The notes under the pieces were generated by a model that saw only the letters and a program-made list of their open reading frames with translations, searched no databases and had not been told where the DNA came from. Below are positions 18,006 through 25,384 of a stretch of DNA of 64,000 bases, one piece after another (the stretch's first letter is position 1; each line of letters starts with the position of its first letter). Source of the stretch: CBDAQR01 sp965199055 (lineage in GTDB: Bacteria; Pseudomonadota; Gammaproteobacteria; Pseudomonadales; Halieaceae). The DNA lies in the NCBI GenBank assembly GCA_965199055.1, contig CBDAQR010000003.1, forward strand, positions 2,480,001 to 2,544,000. The letters are read 5' to 3'. Both the position numbers and the translations under genes were made by a program.

Positions 18006-19100
18006 ATGCTAAGTCGCAGACTCTTTATTGCAGGAGCCGCCAGTTCGCTGGCGGCTCTTTCTTTTTCGGGATCAGTTTTTGGGGCTGACGCCAAACCCTT
18101 GCAACTCAAAGGTGCTAGTTACCGTTTCCCCCGCTATGAGGGATTGTTCAACGGCAAGGTCAAAATAAACGGCGCCGAGTTTTCTATGCAGCAGGCAGGT
18201 ATTGGCGACATCAATACCAACTTATTCTCAGGACCTCAGACCTGGGACTTCTGCGAAATCGGCTTACACCCCTTCATGTTGGCATACGCGAATGAAGAAT
18301 TTCGTGACTACTCATTGATACCGGTATTTCCTATTCGGGTATTTCGCCACAAGAGTATTTTCATTCGCAATGGTCGAGGCATAGAAAAGCCCGAAGACCT
18401 GGTGGGTAAGACGATAGCGACGCCGGGCTACTCCTCTACCTCGCTGACCTGGATTCGTGGCTTGTTGCAGGATGAGTACGGCGTAAAGCCATCGGATATA
18501 GACTGGGTGACGTCGCGGAAAGATTCCTCGGCGGCGGAGGCCGGCAAGATCTCTGCTCAGGAATCCGTGGTACCGGAAGGCATCTCCATGCGTTATGGGC
18601 CTGTCGGCAAAGACGAGTCCCAGCTGCTGGTCGATGGTGATGTCGATGCGCTGTTTCATGCGGCGCAGCCCCAGGCGTTTATTGAAGGCCACCCGAAGGT
18701 GGCTCGCCTGTTTGACGACTCGCGTGCCGTTGAGCAGGATTACTACGCCAGAACAGGCGTGTTTCCCATCATGCACGCCGTTGCGGTAAGGAATCGCTTG
18801 TTGGACACCAGTCCCTGGCTGGCGGAGTCCATATTCAACGCGTTCGTCGAAGCGAGAAATATGATGTACCAGCAGATGAACAGAATTGGCTGGGCGGAGG
18901 ACATGCTGCCCTGGTATCAGCAGGAAATGGAAGCGACTCAGCAGTTAATGGGCAACAACTTTTTCAGTTTTGGTATGAGCCTTGAAAATCGAAAAGTGCT
19001 TGACACCTTATTCCGTTACTCCCATGAACAAGGACTGGCAGCGCGTCGTCTCGAGATCGAGGAGCTGTTTCATCCCAGTGGACTGGCTTTGGTGGAATAG
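18006..19100 (+). CDS. Exported protein related to 4,5-dihydroxyphthalate decarboxylase (type 2 periplasmic-binding fold)
   Basis: 364 residues with a Tat-like leader: MLSRRLFIAGAASS, then a hydrophobic stretch ending near SVFGA. The mature part matches the 4,5-dihydroxyphthalate decarboxylase group: GLFNGKVKING near the start, then VFPIRVFRHKSIFIRN, GIEKPEDLVGKTIATPGY, WIRGLLQDEYGVKPSDIDWV. The known enzymes are cytoplasmic and the fold is shared with NMT1/ABC solute-binding proteins, so an exported version could be an enzyme or a binding protein. The ATG is 3 bp after the arylsulfatase stop. An intrinsic terminator-like hairpin is embedded in codons 10-21, so expression may be attenuated. 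Confidence 0.7.
   Translation: MLSRRLFIAGAASSLAALSFSGSVFGADAKPLQLKGASYRFPRYEGLFNGKVKINGAEFSMQQAGIGDINTNLFSGPQTWDFCEIGLHPFMLAYANEEFRDYSLIPVFPIRVFRHKSIFIRNGRGIEKPEDLVGKTIATPGYSSTSLTWIRGLLQDEYGVKPSDIDWVTSRKDSSAAEAGKISAQESVVPEGISMRYGPVGKDESQLLVDGDVDALFHAAQPQAFIEGHPKVARLFDDSRAVEQDYYARTGVFPIMHAVAVRNRLLDTSPWLAESIFNAFVEARNMMYQQMNRIGWAEDMLPWYQQEMEATQQLMGNNFFSFGMSLENRKVLDTLFRYSHEQGLAARRLEIEELFHPSGLALVE
18034..18067 (+). terminator. Intrinsic terminator-like hairpin inside the 5' end of a coding region
   Basis: The 10-bp perfect stem GAGCCGCCAG / CTGGCGGCTC encloses a TTCG tetraloop (18034-18057), followed by TTTCTTTTTC. One A-T and one G-T pair can extend the stem. This is a textbook rho-independent terminator for + strand transcripts, yet it lies in codons 10-21 of the downstream gene. 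Ribosomes translating that leader would be expected to melt it. Confidence 0.75.
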
Positions 19101-19106
19101 GGCGCT

Positions 19107-19739
19107 TTAGCGCGCTAGCTTCTGCGGGTAAGCCCAAGGCCTCTTTTCCCGATCCCGCTCCTCGAAGCGGTTGATGGCCTCTTCGCGCAGTAACGTGAGG
19201 CCAATGGGGTCGAGCCCATTGAGCAACATATTCCTGGGCCCCTGTTCGAGTTCGAAAGCGTAATGAGCGCCGGTCATATCGATGGTTTGGGCTTCCAGAT
19301 CGATGGTGATGGGCCGGCCTTGCGGATCTTCCATGACCAGTTCAGCAAGATGGCGTACCTGGGAGTCGGTTAAGGCGATGGGCAGAATGCCGTTGCCGAT
19401 GCAGTTGTTGAAAAAAATATTACCGAAACCGGCGGCAACAATCGCGCGAACCCCATACTCCTTCAGCGCCCACACGGCGTGCTCTCGGGAACTGCCGCAG
19501 CCGAAGTTATCGCCACCCAACAGGATAGTCGTGCCTGAAAAACCGGGCTGGTTGAGCACAAAATCAGGATTGAGCTCTCGGCTCCCGGGCGCCAAATAGC
19601 GCCAGGCGGCAAACAAACCTTCGCCCAGGCCGTGCTTCGACACCGCCTTCATTTCCCGGGACGGGATGATAGCGTCGGTGTCGATATTGTCCTGCAGTAG
19701 CGGCGCGGCTACGCCGGTGTGTTGAGTGAAGTTATCCAT
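19107..19739 (-). CDS. leuD: 3-isopropylmalate dehydratase small subunit
   Basis: 210 residues, as usual for LeuD. Key segments: QDNIDTDAIIPSREMK near the start, LGGDNFGCGSSREHAVWALK (swivel-domain active-site loop) and NNCIGNGILPI. With LeuC it isomerises 2- to 3-isopropylmalate in leucine synthesis; related small subunits serve other aconitase-type dehydratases. It is normally adjacent to leuC and leuB, but here it stands alone, 5.6 kb from leuC and on the same strand, with no leuA or leuB in the window. A 16-bp inverted repeat sits 21 bp upstream of the start. Confidence 0.9.
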   Translation of the reverse strand: MDNFTQHTGVAAPLLQDNIDTDAIIPSREMKAVSKHGLGEGLFAAWRYLAPGSRELNPDFVLNQPGFSGTTILLGGDNFGCGSSREHAVWALKEYGVRAIVAAGFGNIFFNNCIGNGILPIALTDSQVRHLAELVMEDPQGRPITIDLEAQTIDMTGAHYAFELEQGPRNMLLNGLDPIGLTLLREEAINRFEERDREKRPWAYPQKLAR

Positions 19740-19759
19740 CGCCCTGCAAATAGATTAAA

Positions 19760-19775
19760 GCTATATCAATATAGC
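19760..19775. promoter_or_regulatory. Inverted repeat upstream of leuD (GCTATAT-CA-ATATAGC)
   Basis: Perfect 7-bp arms around two bases, 21-36 bp upstream of the leuD ATG in an AT-rich segment. It could be an operator or overlap the -10 region. Its symmetry resembles, but is not identical to, the palindromes near 12050 and 26810. Confidence 0.35.
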
Positions 19776-19856
19776 ATATTTATTTGACGGGCTGCCAAGA
19801 GGGGCAGCGAGGCGATCAACAGCCCCGCTATTCGTGCTGATATTGCCGGAGGCGGA

Positions 19857-20549
19857 TTAGAACTTGTAGGTCGCGCCTATCATATAGACCCAGGGGTCCA
19901 GGTCTGCGTCAAACTGGGTATTGCTGCCGGAGTAGAGAATTTCAGTCTCGGCCTCGATTTGGATGTACCACACTGAAGCGCTGATGCCCCAGTTGTCGTT
20001 GAAGTAGTAGTCGAGTCCTGCGCGACCGGCGATACCCCAGGAATCATCGATGTCCATGTTGGCAGGAACGGGACCCGTGGCGCCGATGATCTCGCCGATG
20101 GCGGCTTCCAGTTCTTGGTCGACTTCCTCGTCCCAGAAGGTGGTGTAGTTAATGCCAACTCCGATGAAGGGCTGCCAGGGCGAATTGCTATCACCCATCG
20201 GATACCAGTTTGCCGTCAGTGTGGGTGGCAGGTGCTTGGTGGAGCCGGCTTCAATAGGCGCATCTTCCAGGGAGATATCGTGCTCGAAAGGTGTGGCCGC
20301 CAGCAGCTCGAAACCAATAGTGGGTCGCCACATGTAGACGATGTTCAAGCCCACCTGGGTGTCGTCGTCTACGTCGATGCCGTTGGGCAGTTCTACGTCG
20401 CCAACCGGCACGGCGTCACTGTCGACATCGGGGTCTACGTTGGCGGCGCCAACACGAATAATCCAATCGCCTGCTTCGTAGGCGCTGGCGGGTAATGCCA
20501 GGGCGGATGACAATACGGCAACGAATAAAGTAGTTTTAAAATGGCTCAT
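19857..20549 (-). CDS. OmpW-family outer-membrane beta-barrel protein
   Basis: 230 residues from the ATG at 20549, which opens a signal peptide (MSHFKTTLF to PASA-YEAGDW). The mature start AGDWIIRVGAANVDPD and the ending YMIGATYKF with terminal Phe are typical of OmpW, as are NIVYMWRPTIGFELLAATPFEHDI and LPPTLTANWYP. OmpW forms an eight-stranded barrel with a hydrophobic channel thought to admit small non-polar compounds, which suits a hydrocarbon- or terpenoid-degrading marine bacterium. It is divergent from the [2Fe-2S] subunit gene. Start chosen by signal peptide over an in-frame codon at 20618. Confidence 0.9.
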   Translation of the reverse strand: MSHFKTTLFVAVLSSALALPASAYEAGDWIIRVGAANVDPDVDSDAVPVGDVELPNGIDVDDDTQVGLNIVYMWRPTIGFELLAATPFEHDISLEDAPIEAGSTKHLPPTLTANWYPMGDSNSPWQPFIGVGINYTTFWDEEVDQELEAAIGEIIGATGPVPANMDIDDSWGIAGRAGLDYYFNDNWGISASVWYIQIEAETEILYSGSNTQFDADLDPWVYMIGATYKF

Positions 20550-20591
20550 CGCTATAATTCCAACAGGGTGTAACTGATCGGCCCAAATTAC

Positions 20592-20605
20592 GTAACTACT
20601 GTTAC
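20592..20605. promoter_or_regulatory. Inverted repeat GTAAC-TACT-GTTAC in the ompW/[2Fe-2S] divergent region
   Basis: Perfect 5-bp arms in the 80-bp gap between the two divergent genes, a possible shared operator. Short, so chance cannot be excluded. Confidence 0.25.
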
Positions 20606-20629
20606 AGCAATGTGACACGGGTGCTGACG

Positions 20630-21088
20630 ATGGAAGTCAAGACAATCGAGTTTGAACTGAACGGCAAGCCGACACGCCTGGAGATTGAGGCGGATACGCC
20701 ACTGCTTTGGGTGCTGCGTGATGAAATCGGCATTACCGGTACCAAGTATGGCTGTGGCCTGGGTGTGTGTGGTGCCTGTACCGTGCATGTCGATGGCAGT
20801 CCCCAGCGCAGTTGCACCATACCCGTTGGCCAATTGGCCGGTCGCAAAATCACGACCATCGAAGGGCTGTCGGCCAATAACGACCATCCCGTGCAGATCG
20901 CCTGGCGAGAAGAGAACGTCCCTCAGTGTGGCTACTGTCAGTCAGGCCAGATTATGTCGGCGGCTGCGCTGCTGGCAGACAACCCATCACCCGATGACAG
21001 TGAGATCGATGCCGCTATGTCTGGCAATATCTGTCGTTGTGGTACTTACCCTCGAATCCGAAAGGCGATAAAACGTGCCAGTACCTGA
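20630..21088 (+). CDS. (2Fe-2S)-binding small subunit of a xanthine-oxidase-family hydroxylase (IorA-like)
   Basis: 152 residues from the ATG at 20630; in-frame GTGs at 20612 and 20621 are alternatives. The plant-ferredoxin-type cluster site is GCGLGVCGACTVHVDG plus a later Cys. The second, helical cluster site is QCGYCQSGQIM and GNICRCGTYPRI. This is the complete layout of IorA/CoxS-type electron-transfer subunits, which pass electrons from a molybdopterin large subunit. No large subunit or flavin subunit is adjacent; the next gene is a SnoaL-like protein overlapping by 14 bp. The partner must be encoded elsewhere. Confidence 0.88.
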   Translation: MEVKTIEFELNGKPTRLEIEADTPLLWVLRDEIGITGTKYGCGLGVCGACTVHVDGSPQRSCTIPVGQLAGRKITTIEGLSANNDHPVQIAWREENVPQCGYCQSGQIMSAAALLADNPSPDDSEIDAAMSGNICRCGTYPRIRKAIKRAST

Positions 21089-21518
21089 TAAAAAAGCCCT
21101 TCTCAATTGGGCGCGCAACTACACCAAGCTGTGGAATGAAGGTGACAAGCAGGCCTGGGTCGATAACTGGCGCGCGGTGGCCCCCGGTGAGTTCCGCATG
21201 CTGGATCCGGTTGGCACGCCGGAAAAAGTCGGCTTTGAGGAGTGCTGCCTGGAGTCATGGGATCTGTTCCAGCCCAACGTACGATTCAACATCCCCGATG
21301 GGCAGTTGTTCGTCCTGGCCAATGAGGTCGCCTGGTTACTGGAGAATCATTTCGAAGGTCCCGACGGCCCCCAGGTGCAGTACAGCATCGAAACCTACCA
21401 GTTTCAGGAGAACGGTGACGTGGTGATTCGCACCTACTACCGTGTACCGGCCCACGATAATGCGGCTCTTGGAGAGATCTTTCAGACCTACCAGCCCGAT
21501 GCCCCCGACGGCATGTAA
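21075..21518 (+). CDS. SnoaL/NTF2-like domain protein
   Basis: 147 residues from a GTG at 21075 inside the end of the [2Fe-2S] gene. It has the cone-fold pattern of SnoaL-like proteins: an N-terminal helix with NYTKLWNEGDKQAWVDNW, then ...EFRMLDPVGTPEKVGF, and alternating strands ending VVIRTYYRVP. Members include polyketide cyclases, ketosteroid isomerases and dehydratases, as well as many of unknown use. The catalytic residues cannot be assigned. Overlap with the upstream gene suggests co-translation. Confidence 0.65.
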   Translation: MPVPDKKALLNWARNYTKLWNEGDKQAWVDNWRAVAPGEFRMLDPVGTPEKVGFEECCLESWDLFQPNVRFNIPDGQLFVLANEVAWLLENHFEGPDGPQVQYSIETYQFQENGDVVIRTYYRVPAHDNAALGEIFQTYQPDAPDGM

Positions 21519-21543
21519 CCACTTCCCAAATTTGTAGAGAGTT

Positions 21544-21768
21544 ATGGAAACTGGCCAGCAGCTCGACCGCTGGATGAGCGACTACGGCGTCACTATCGGC
21601 GTCTCCGCCCTGATTCTGTTCATGTTGTTCATCGTTTGGGACCTTTCCAAACGCAGCGAAGCCGGTAAGTTTGGCACCTTCATTCTCTACATCGGCCTCG
21701 GCCTGGGTATTTTCGGTTTCGTTATGAAATTTATTATCAGCTACCTGCTAGAGCAGGCAGGCGTTTAG
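21544..21768 (+). CDS. DUF2788 small membrane protein
   Basis: 74 residues with two hydrophobic helices: one at about residues 15-33 (VTIGVSALILFMLFIVW) and one at about 42-68. A short cationic loop with KRSEAGKFG lies between. Length and layout match the DUF2788 family found in gammaproteobacteria, of unknown function. A GAGAG site lies just upstream, and the stop is directly followed by the nei start. Confidence 0.75.
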   Translation: METGQQLDRWMSDYGVTIGVSALILFMLFIVWDLSKRSEAGKFGTFILYIGLGLGIFGFVMKFIISYLLEQAGV

Positions 21769-22590
21769 ATGCCAGAAGGGCCAGAGATTCGCCGCGCCGC
21801 AGATCAGGTCGCCGACGTGATCCAGGGGCGGAAGATAGACAAGGTGAGTTTCTCACTGCCGCGCTTGAGGCGTCATGGCAAAACCTTCAGCGGCGAGCGT
21901 GTGCGTGAAGTCGAAACCCACGGCAAAGCGATGCTCATTCACTTCGACCACGGCTGGAGCATCTACTCTCATAACCAGCTTTACGGCGTGTGGAAGGTAG
22001 GCGCAGTCGGTCAGCGCGCGGAAACGTCTCGCAGTCTGAGACTGCTGCTGCAGGCGGGTGATAGGGAAGCGCTGTTGTACAGCGCATCGGATATTGGCGT
22101 CTGGCGGACAGAGGAGCTTATCGAGCATCCCTTTTTGCGTAAGCTCGGCCCCGATATTCTCAATCCTAAGCTGGCCTGGCGCGACATTGCCGAGCGTTTG
22201 CTGGAACCGCGGTTCCGGCGCCGCAATCTGGCGACACTCTATCTCGACCAGGCCTTCCTCGCGGGCATTGGCAATTACCTACGCGCGGAGATCCTGTTTG
22301 CGGCAGGGCTGCACCCAGAGCTGACGCCCGAAGATCTTAACCGCGGGCAGTTGGGAAAGCTCGCGCGCGCTACGCTCGAACTGAGTCAACGCAGCTATGC
22401 GACGGGTGGTATTACCGTAAAACCTGCTTTGGAGCGGCGCCTGAAAGCCAAGGGCTTGTCGCGCCCCCGACGTCGCTTCATGGTGTTCGGCCGCGCTGGC
22501 CAGCCCTGCCGAATCTGCGGAACTCCCATCCGCCGCATTGAGGCAAATAGTCGCAGGCTTTACCTCTGCCCAGAGTGTCAGCCGGAGTAG
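21769..22590 (+). CDS. nei: Endonuclease VIII
   Basis: 273 residues. The N-terminus MPEGPEIRRAADQ gives the catalytic Pro (after Met removal) and Glu, and the PEIRRAAD wording is typical of Nei rather than MutM. The H2TH domain lies at about residues 150-200 (FLAGIGNYLRAEIL). The C-terminal zinc finger has CRICGTPI and CPECQ. The enzyme removes oxidised pyrimidines and cuts the DNA strand at the resulting site. It begins on the base after the DUF2788 stop. Confidence 0.92.
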   Translation: MPEGPEIRRAADQVADVIQGRKIDKVSFSLPRLRRHGKTFSGERVREVETHGKAMLIHFDHGWSIYSHNQLYGVWKVGAVGQRAETSRSLRLLLQAGDREALLYSASDIGVWRTEELIEHPFLRKLGPDILNPKLAWRDIAERLLEPRFRRRNLATLYLDQAFLAGIGNYLRAEILFAAGLHPELTPEDLNRGQLGKLARATLELSQRSYATGGITVKPALERRLKAKGLSRPRRRFMVFGRAGQPCRICGTPIRRIEANSRRLYLCPECQPE

Positions 22591-22673
22591 GGGCTCTTTT
22601 ACCCTAAATGGGCTAAAACCGGTGAGTGGGACGCGGCGTATCAACGCTAGTTAACTCGCACTTGGAGAAAATC

Positions 22674-23855
22674 ATGACTGCCGCAGAAATGCTTGAAAGT
22701 AAGCAAACCCGTGCCCGCGATATGCAGGTTGCTATTGAAGCCCTGCAACCACGCTTGCGCGAGCGCGCCGAACAGGCGCGAAGCGAGCGCCGGGTACCGA
22801 TTGAAAGTATTCAGGATTTGCAGGACATCGGCTTCTTCCTGGCCCTGCAGCCGATCGAGTGGGGTGGTTTCGAGCTGGATCCGCAGGATTTCTTTCGTAT
22901 GCAGAACACGATTGCCCAGGGTTGCATGTCTACCGCCTGGGCCAGCGGCATTATTGCAGTGCATGCGTTTCAGTTGGCTATTATGGACAAGCAGGCCCAG
23001 CGCGACGTCTGGGGTGAAGATAACCATACTCGAGTCTCGTCGTCCTACGCCCCTCTGGGCAAGGTGGAGGTGGTTGAAGGTGGATTTCGGCTGAGTGGTC
23101 GCTGGGGTTGGAGCTCGGGCTGTGATCATTGCACCTGGGTGTTACTGGGCGCCATTGTGCCGGGTGAGGGTTACCGAACCTTCCTGGTGCCGCGCAGCGA
23201 TTATGAGATTGTCGATACCTGGCACTCGATGGGCTTGCAGGGAACGGGCTCCAACGACATCGTTGTCGATAGTGCCTTTGTGCCGGACTACCGGACCCAT
23301 AAGCAGATGGACGGATTCAGCGGTGATAACCCAGGAATCGATGAAAGCAGCGCGCCGTTGTATCGTTTGCCCTGGGCTCAGACGTTCATTCGCGTGGTTT
23401 CTACGCCAGCCATCGGCGCTGCTAAGGAAGGCCTGCGACTCTACTGCGAGGCCGTAGTCGGTAAGGCGAGTGGCGACCCCACCAAGCTGTCGGGTGACAC
23501 CAGCACGACAGAACGGGTGGCGGCTGCCATCAACGAAATCGATGAGATGGAAGCGATCCTCTACCGCAACTTCGACGACATGATGGCGGCGGTCAATGCG
23601 GGCGACAAGATTCCATTAGAAGATCGCGTTAAATACCGTTACCAGGCGTCGCTCGTTATCGAGAAGTCTATTGGGGTTATCGACAGCCTGTTTTCTTCTG
23701 CAGGTGGGTCATCGGTATTCCTGGGGGCCGAGATTCAGCAGCGCTTCCTTGATATTCATACCGCACGTGCCCATGTCGCGAATAACCCCACAGCGTTCGC
23801 TCGAAACCTGGGTGCGTTAAGCCTCGGTGCCGATAATCAGGACTTCTTCGTCTGA
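22674..23855 (+). CDS. Acyl-CoA-dehydrogenase-fold flavin monooxygenase (HsaA-like oxygenase component)
   Basis: 393 residues from the ATG at 22674 (GGAGAAAATC upstream). It resembles two-component flavin-dependent hydroxylases of group D such as HsaA and HpaH/C2: ALQPIEWGG, STAWASGIIAVHAFQLA, SGRWGWSSGCDHCTWVLLG, DTWHSMGLQGTGSND and SSAGGSSVFLG. HsaA hydroxylates a phenolic steroid intermediate using reduced FMN supplied by a separate reductase. No reductase lies nearby, and no other steroid-ring gene is adjacent, so the substrate is uncertain. A plain acyl-CoA dehydrogenase is less likely, as the catalytic Glu region is not evident. Confidence 0.75.
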   Translation: MTAAEMLESKQTRARDMQVAIEALQPRLRERAEQARSERRVPIESIQDLQDIGFFLALQPIEWGGFELDPQDFFRMQNTIAQGCMSTAWASGIIAVHAFQLAIMDKQAQRDVWGEDNHTRVSSSYAPLGKVEVVEGGFRLSGRWGWSSGCDHCTWVLLGAIVPGEGYRTFLVPRSDYEIVDTWHSMGLQGTGSNDIVVDSAFVPDYRTHKQMDGFSGDNPGIDESSAPLYRLPWAQTFIRVVSTPAIGAAKEGLRLYCEAVVGKASGDPTKLSGDTSTTERVAAAINEIDEMEAILYRNFDDMMAAVNAGDKIPLEDRVKYRYQASLVIEKSIGVIDSLFSSAGGSSVFLGAEIQQRFLDIHTARAHVANNPTAFARNLGALSLGADNQDFFV

Positions 23856-23862
23856 TTCGGCC

Positions 23863-24297
23863 ATGAGCACGCGCCGCTTGATGGAGGTACTGGGCTATGC
23901 CGGTCTTCTGCCTTTTTATGCGTTCGCGCTTGCGGTTTGGTTCCCCGGTAACCCCTTGTTCCAAGTTAGTGGTGCCGGGTTCATCATATATGGTGTCGTG
24001 ATCCTTGCGTTTCTCGGCGGTACGCTCTGGGGTTATGCGGTCACTGTGGCCGGGCCCGGCAAGAGATTGCGTCTGCTGCTGAGTAACTTTGTGGCGCTGT
24101 TTGCCGCTGGCGCCGGATTGCTGGGCAACCTGCTGTGGGCTGCAGTGCTATTGGCGTTGGGGCAGTTGTTGCTGCTCGCCTATGAGCGTTCGACAGCGGA
24201 GAGCGCTGGTTGGTATGTACACCTACGCACCCGCCTGGTTGCGGGTGTGATGCCCGCTTACGGCATCTTTCTGTATGGGTGGTACTTGACCACTTAG
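23863..24297 (+). CDS. DUF3429 membrane protein
   Basis: 144 residues from the ATG at 23863, 7 bp after the monooxygenase stop. It has four to five hydrophobic helices, with GYAGLLPFYAFALAVWF, ISGAGF-like and FLGGTLWG segments as in DUF3429 proteins, and a last helix GVMPAYGIFLYGWYLTT. Function unknown; inner membrane. Confidence 0.7.
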   Translation: MSTRRLMEVLGYAGLLPFYAFALAVWFPGNPLFQVSGAGFIIYGVVILAFLGGTLWGYAVTVAGPGKRLRLLLSNFVALFAAGAGLLGNLLWAAVLLALGQLLLLAYERSTAESAGWYVHLRTRLVAGVMPAYGIFLYGWYLTT

Positions 24298-24390
24298 CCG
24301 CTGCGATTAGGTTGGCGGCGTTTATGGGTAATCATCATTCCAGTCTACGTTATCATTCGCCTGGTAGGACCGGTGCCGGGGAGAACAATA

Positions 24391-24798
24391 ATGAAGGACA
24401 AGCTGGTAGAAGTGACCGCGATCGCGCTTGGCGCAATGCTTTTGGTTAACGGCCTGTATATGTTGCTAGCGCCCGAGAGTTGGTATTGGGCCATCCCCGG
24501 CGTGCCCATGCGGGGTGAGTTCAATATCCACTTTGTACGTGATATTGGCATCATCTACTCACTGTGCGGTGGCGGATTGATATATGGGGCGGTGCGCCCG
24601 CTCGCCCGGCCGGGGATGTGGCTCTTTGCGTCGGCCTGGTTGTGCGGGCATGCACTGTTTCACATCTGGGAAGTGGCCAGTGGGACGGTGGGAGTGGCGT
24701 CACTGCTCGAAGATTTTATGGGAGTTACCTTGCCGGCTGCGATCGCCGTCGTCCTGGTAATCTTTGGTGCGGCTGGCGAAACCAGTGCTGCCGGGTAG
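24391..24798 (+). CDS. Small four-helix membrane protein, unknown function
   Basis: 135 residues from the ATG at 24391, with GGGGAG upstream. Four hydrophobic segments: about residues 5-25, 45-63, 71-92 and 105-127. A short periplasmic or cytoplasmic loop carries WYWAIPGVPMRGEFN, and HxxxH-like HALFHIWE lies in the third helix. I do not recognise the family. It may be co-transcribed with the flanking membrane proteins. Confidence 0.6.
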   Translation: MKDKLVEVTAIALGAMLLVNGLYMLLAPESWYWAIPGVPMRGEFNIHFVRDIGIIYSLCGGGLIYGAVRPLARPGMWLFASAWLCGHALFHIWEVASGTVGVASLLEDFMGVTLPAAIAVVLVIFGAAGETSAAG

Positions 24799-24831
24799 AA
24801 TAGATAATCTCGATAGGGTGCGGACGGGCCT

Positions 24832-25371
24832 TTGACTCAACACGAATACGTATTTGTCGCGTTATCCATCATCCTGGGTTTGGGGATAACCCGGCTATTG
24901 CACTCGATTGGTATCTTGATTCGCGTGCACCGGAGAGTCCGGTTTCACTGGTCATCGACTGTCTACGCAATTTGCGTTATGGCCTATGTATTGCAGCTCT
25001 GGTGGGTTGGCTGGGGCCTCAGGGAGCTGGAAGCATGGAGCTTTCTTGACTTCCTGGTACTGGTGATTGGTTCAATCTTCATCTATGGCGCTGCAGAAAT
25101 GGCGCTGCCGCTGCCGGAGGAAGGCGATCTGGACATGCTCGGCCACAGCCGCGATCTCGGCCGTCTTTCTGCGCTTTCTATGCTGCTGTACTTCCTGATC
25201 GGTCCCTACGTTAACTTGACGATGTACGACAACCCGTTGCTACCTTCGTTGGTAATGCCGGTACTGGGTATGACGATCGTGGGGTTAATGATGGCTGTGC
25301 CGCGCTGGTTCCCCGGACTGTCGATAGCCTTCGCGACCTACACGCTGGGTATTCTCGTACTTACCGCCTGA
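24832..25371 (+). CDS. Membrane protein, unknown function
   Basis: 179 residues from a TTG at 24832; GGTGCGG lies upstream. About six hydrophobic segments start with FVALSIILGLGITRLLHSIG, a motif common in uncharacterised bacterial membrane proteins. A loop LPEEGDLDMLGHSRDLG lies in the middle. It is convergent with leuC, with 13 bp between. No function can be assigned. Confidence 0.6.
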   Translation: MTQHEYVFVALSIILGLGITRLLHSIGILIRVHRRVRFHWSSTVYAICVMAYVLQLWWVGWGLRELEAWSFLDFLVLVIGSIFIYGAAEMALPLPEEGDLDMLGHSRDLGRLSALSMLLYFLIGPYVNLTMYDNPLLPSLVMPVLGMTIVGLMMAVPRWFPGLSIAFATYTLGILVLTA

Positions 25372-25384
25372 TTGAGACTGCGGA

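Noticed and set aside
19791..19808. GCTGCC/GGCAGC hairpin as a terminator for ompW or leuD
   Set aside because: The stem is only 6 bp and neither side has a T run.
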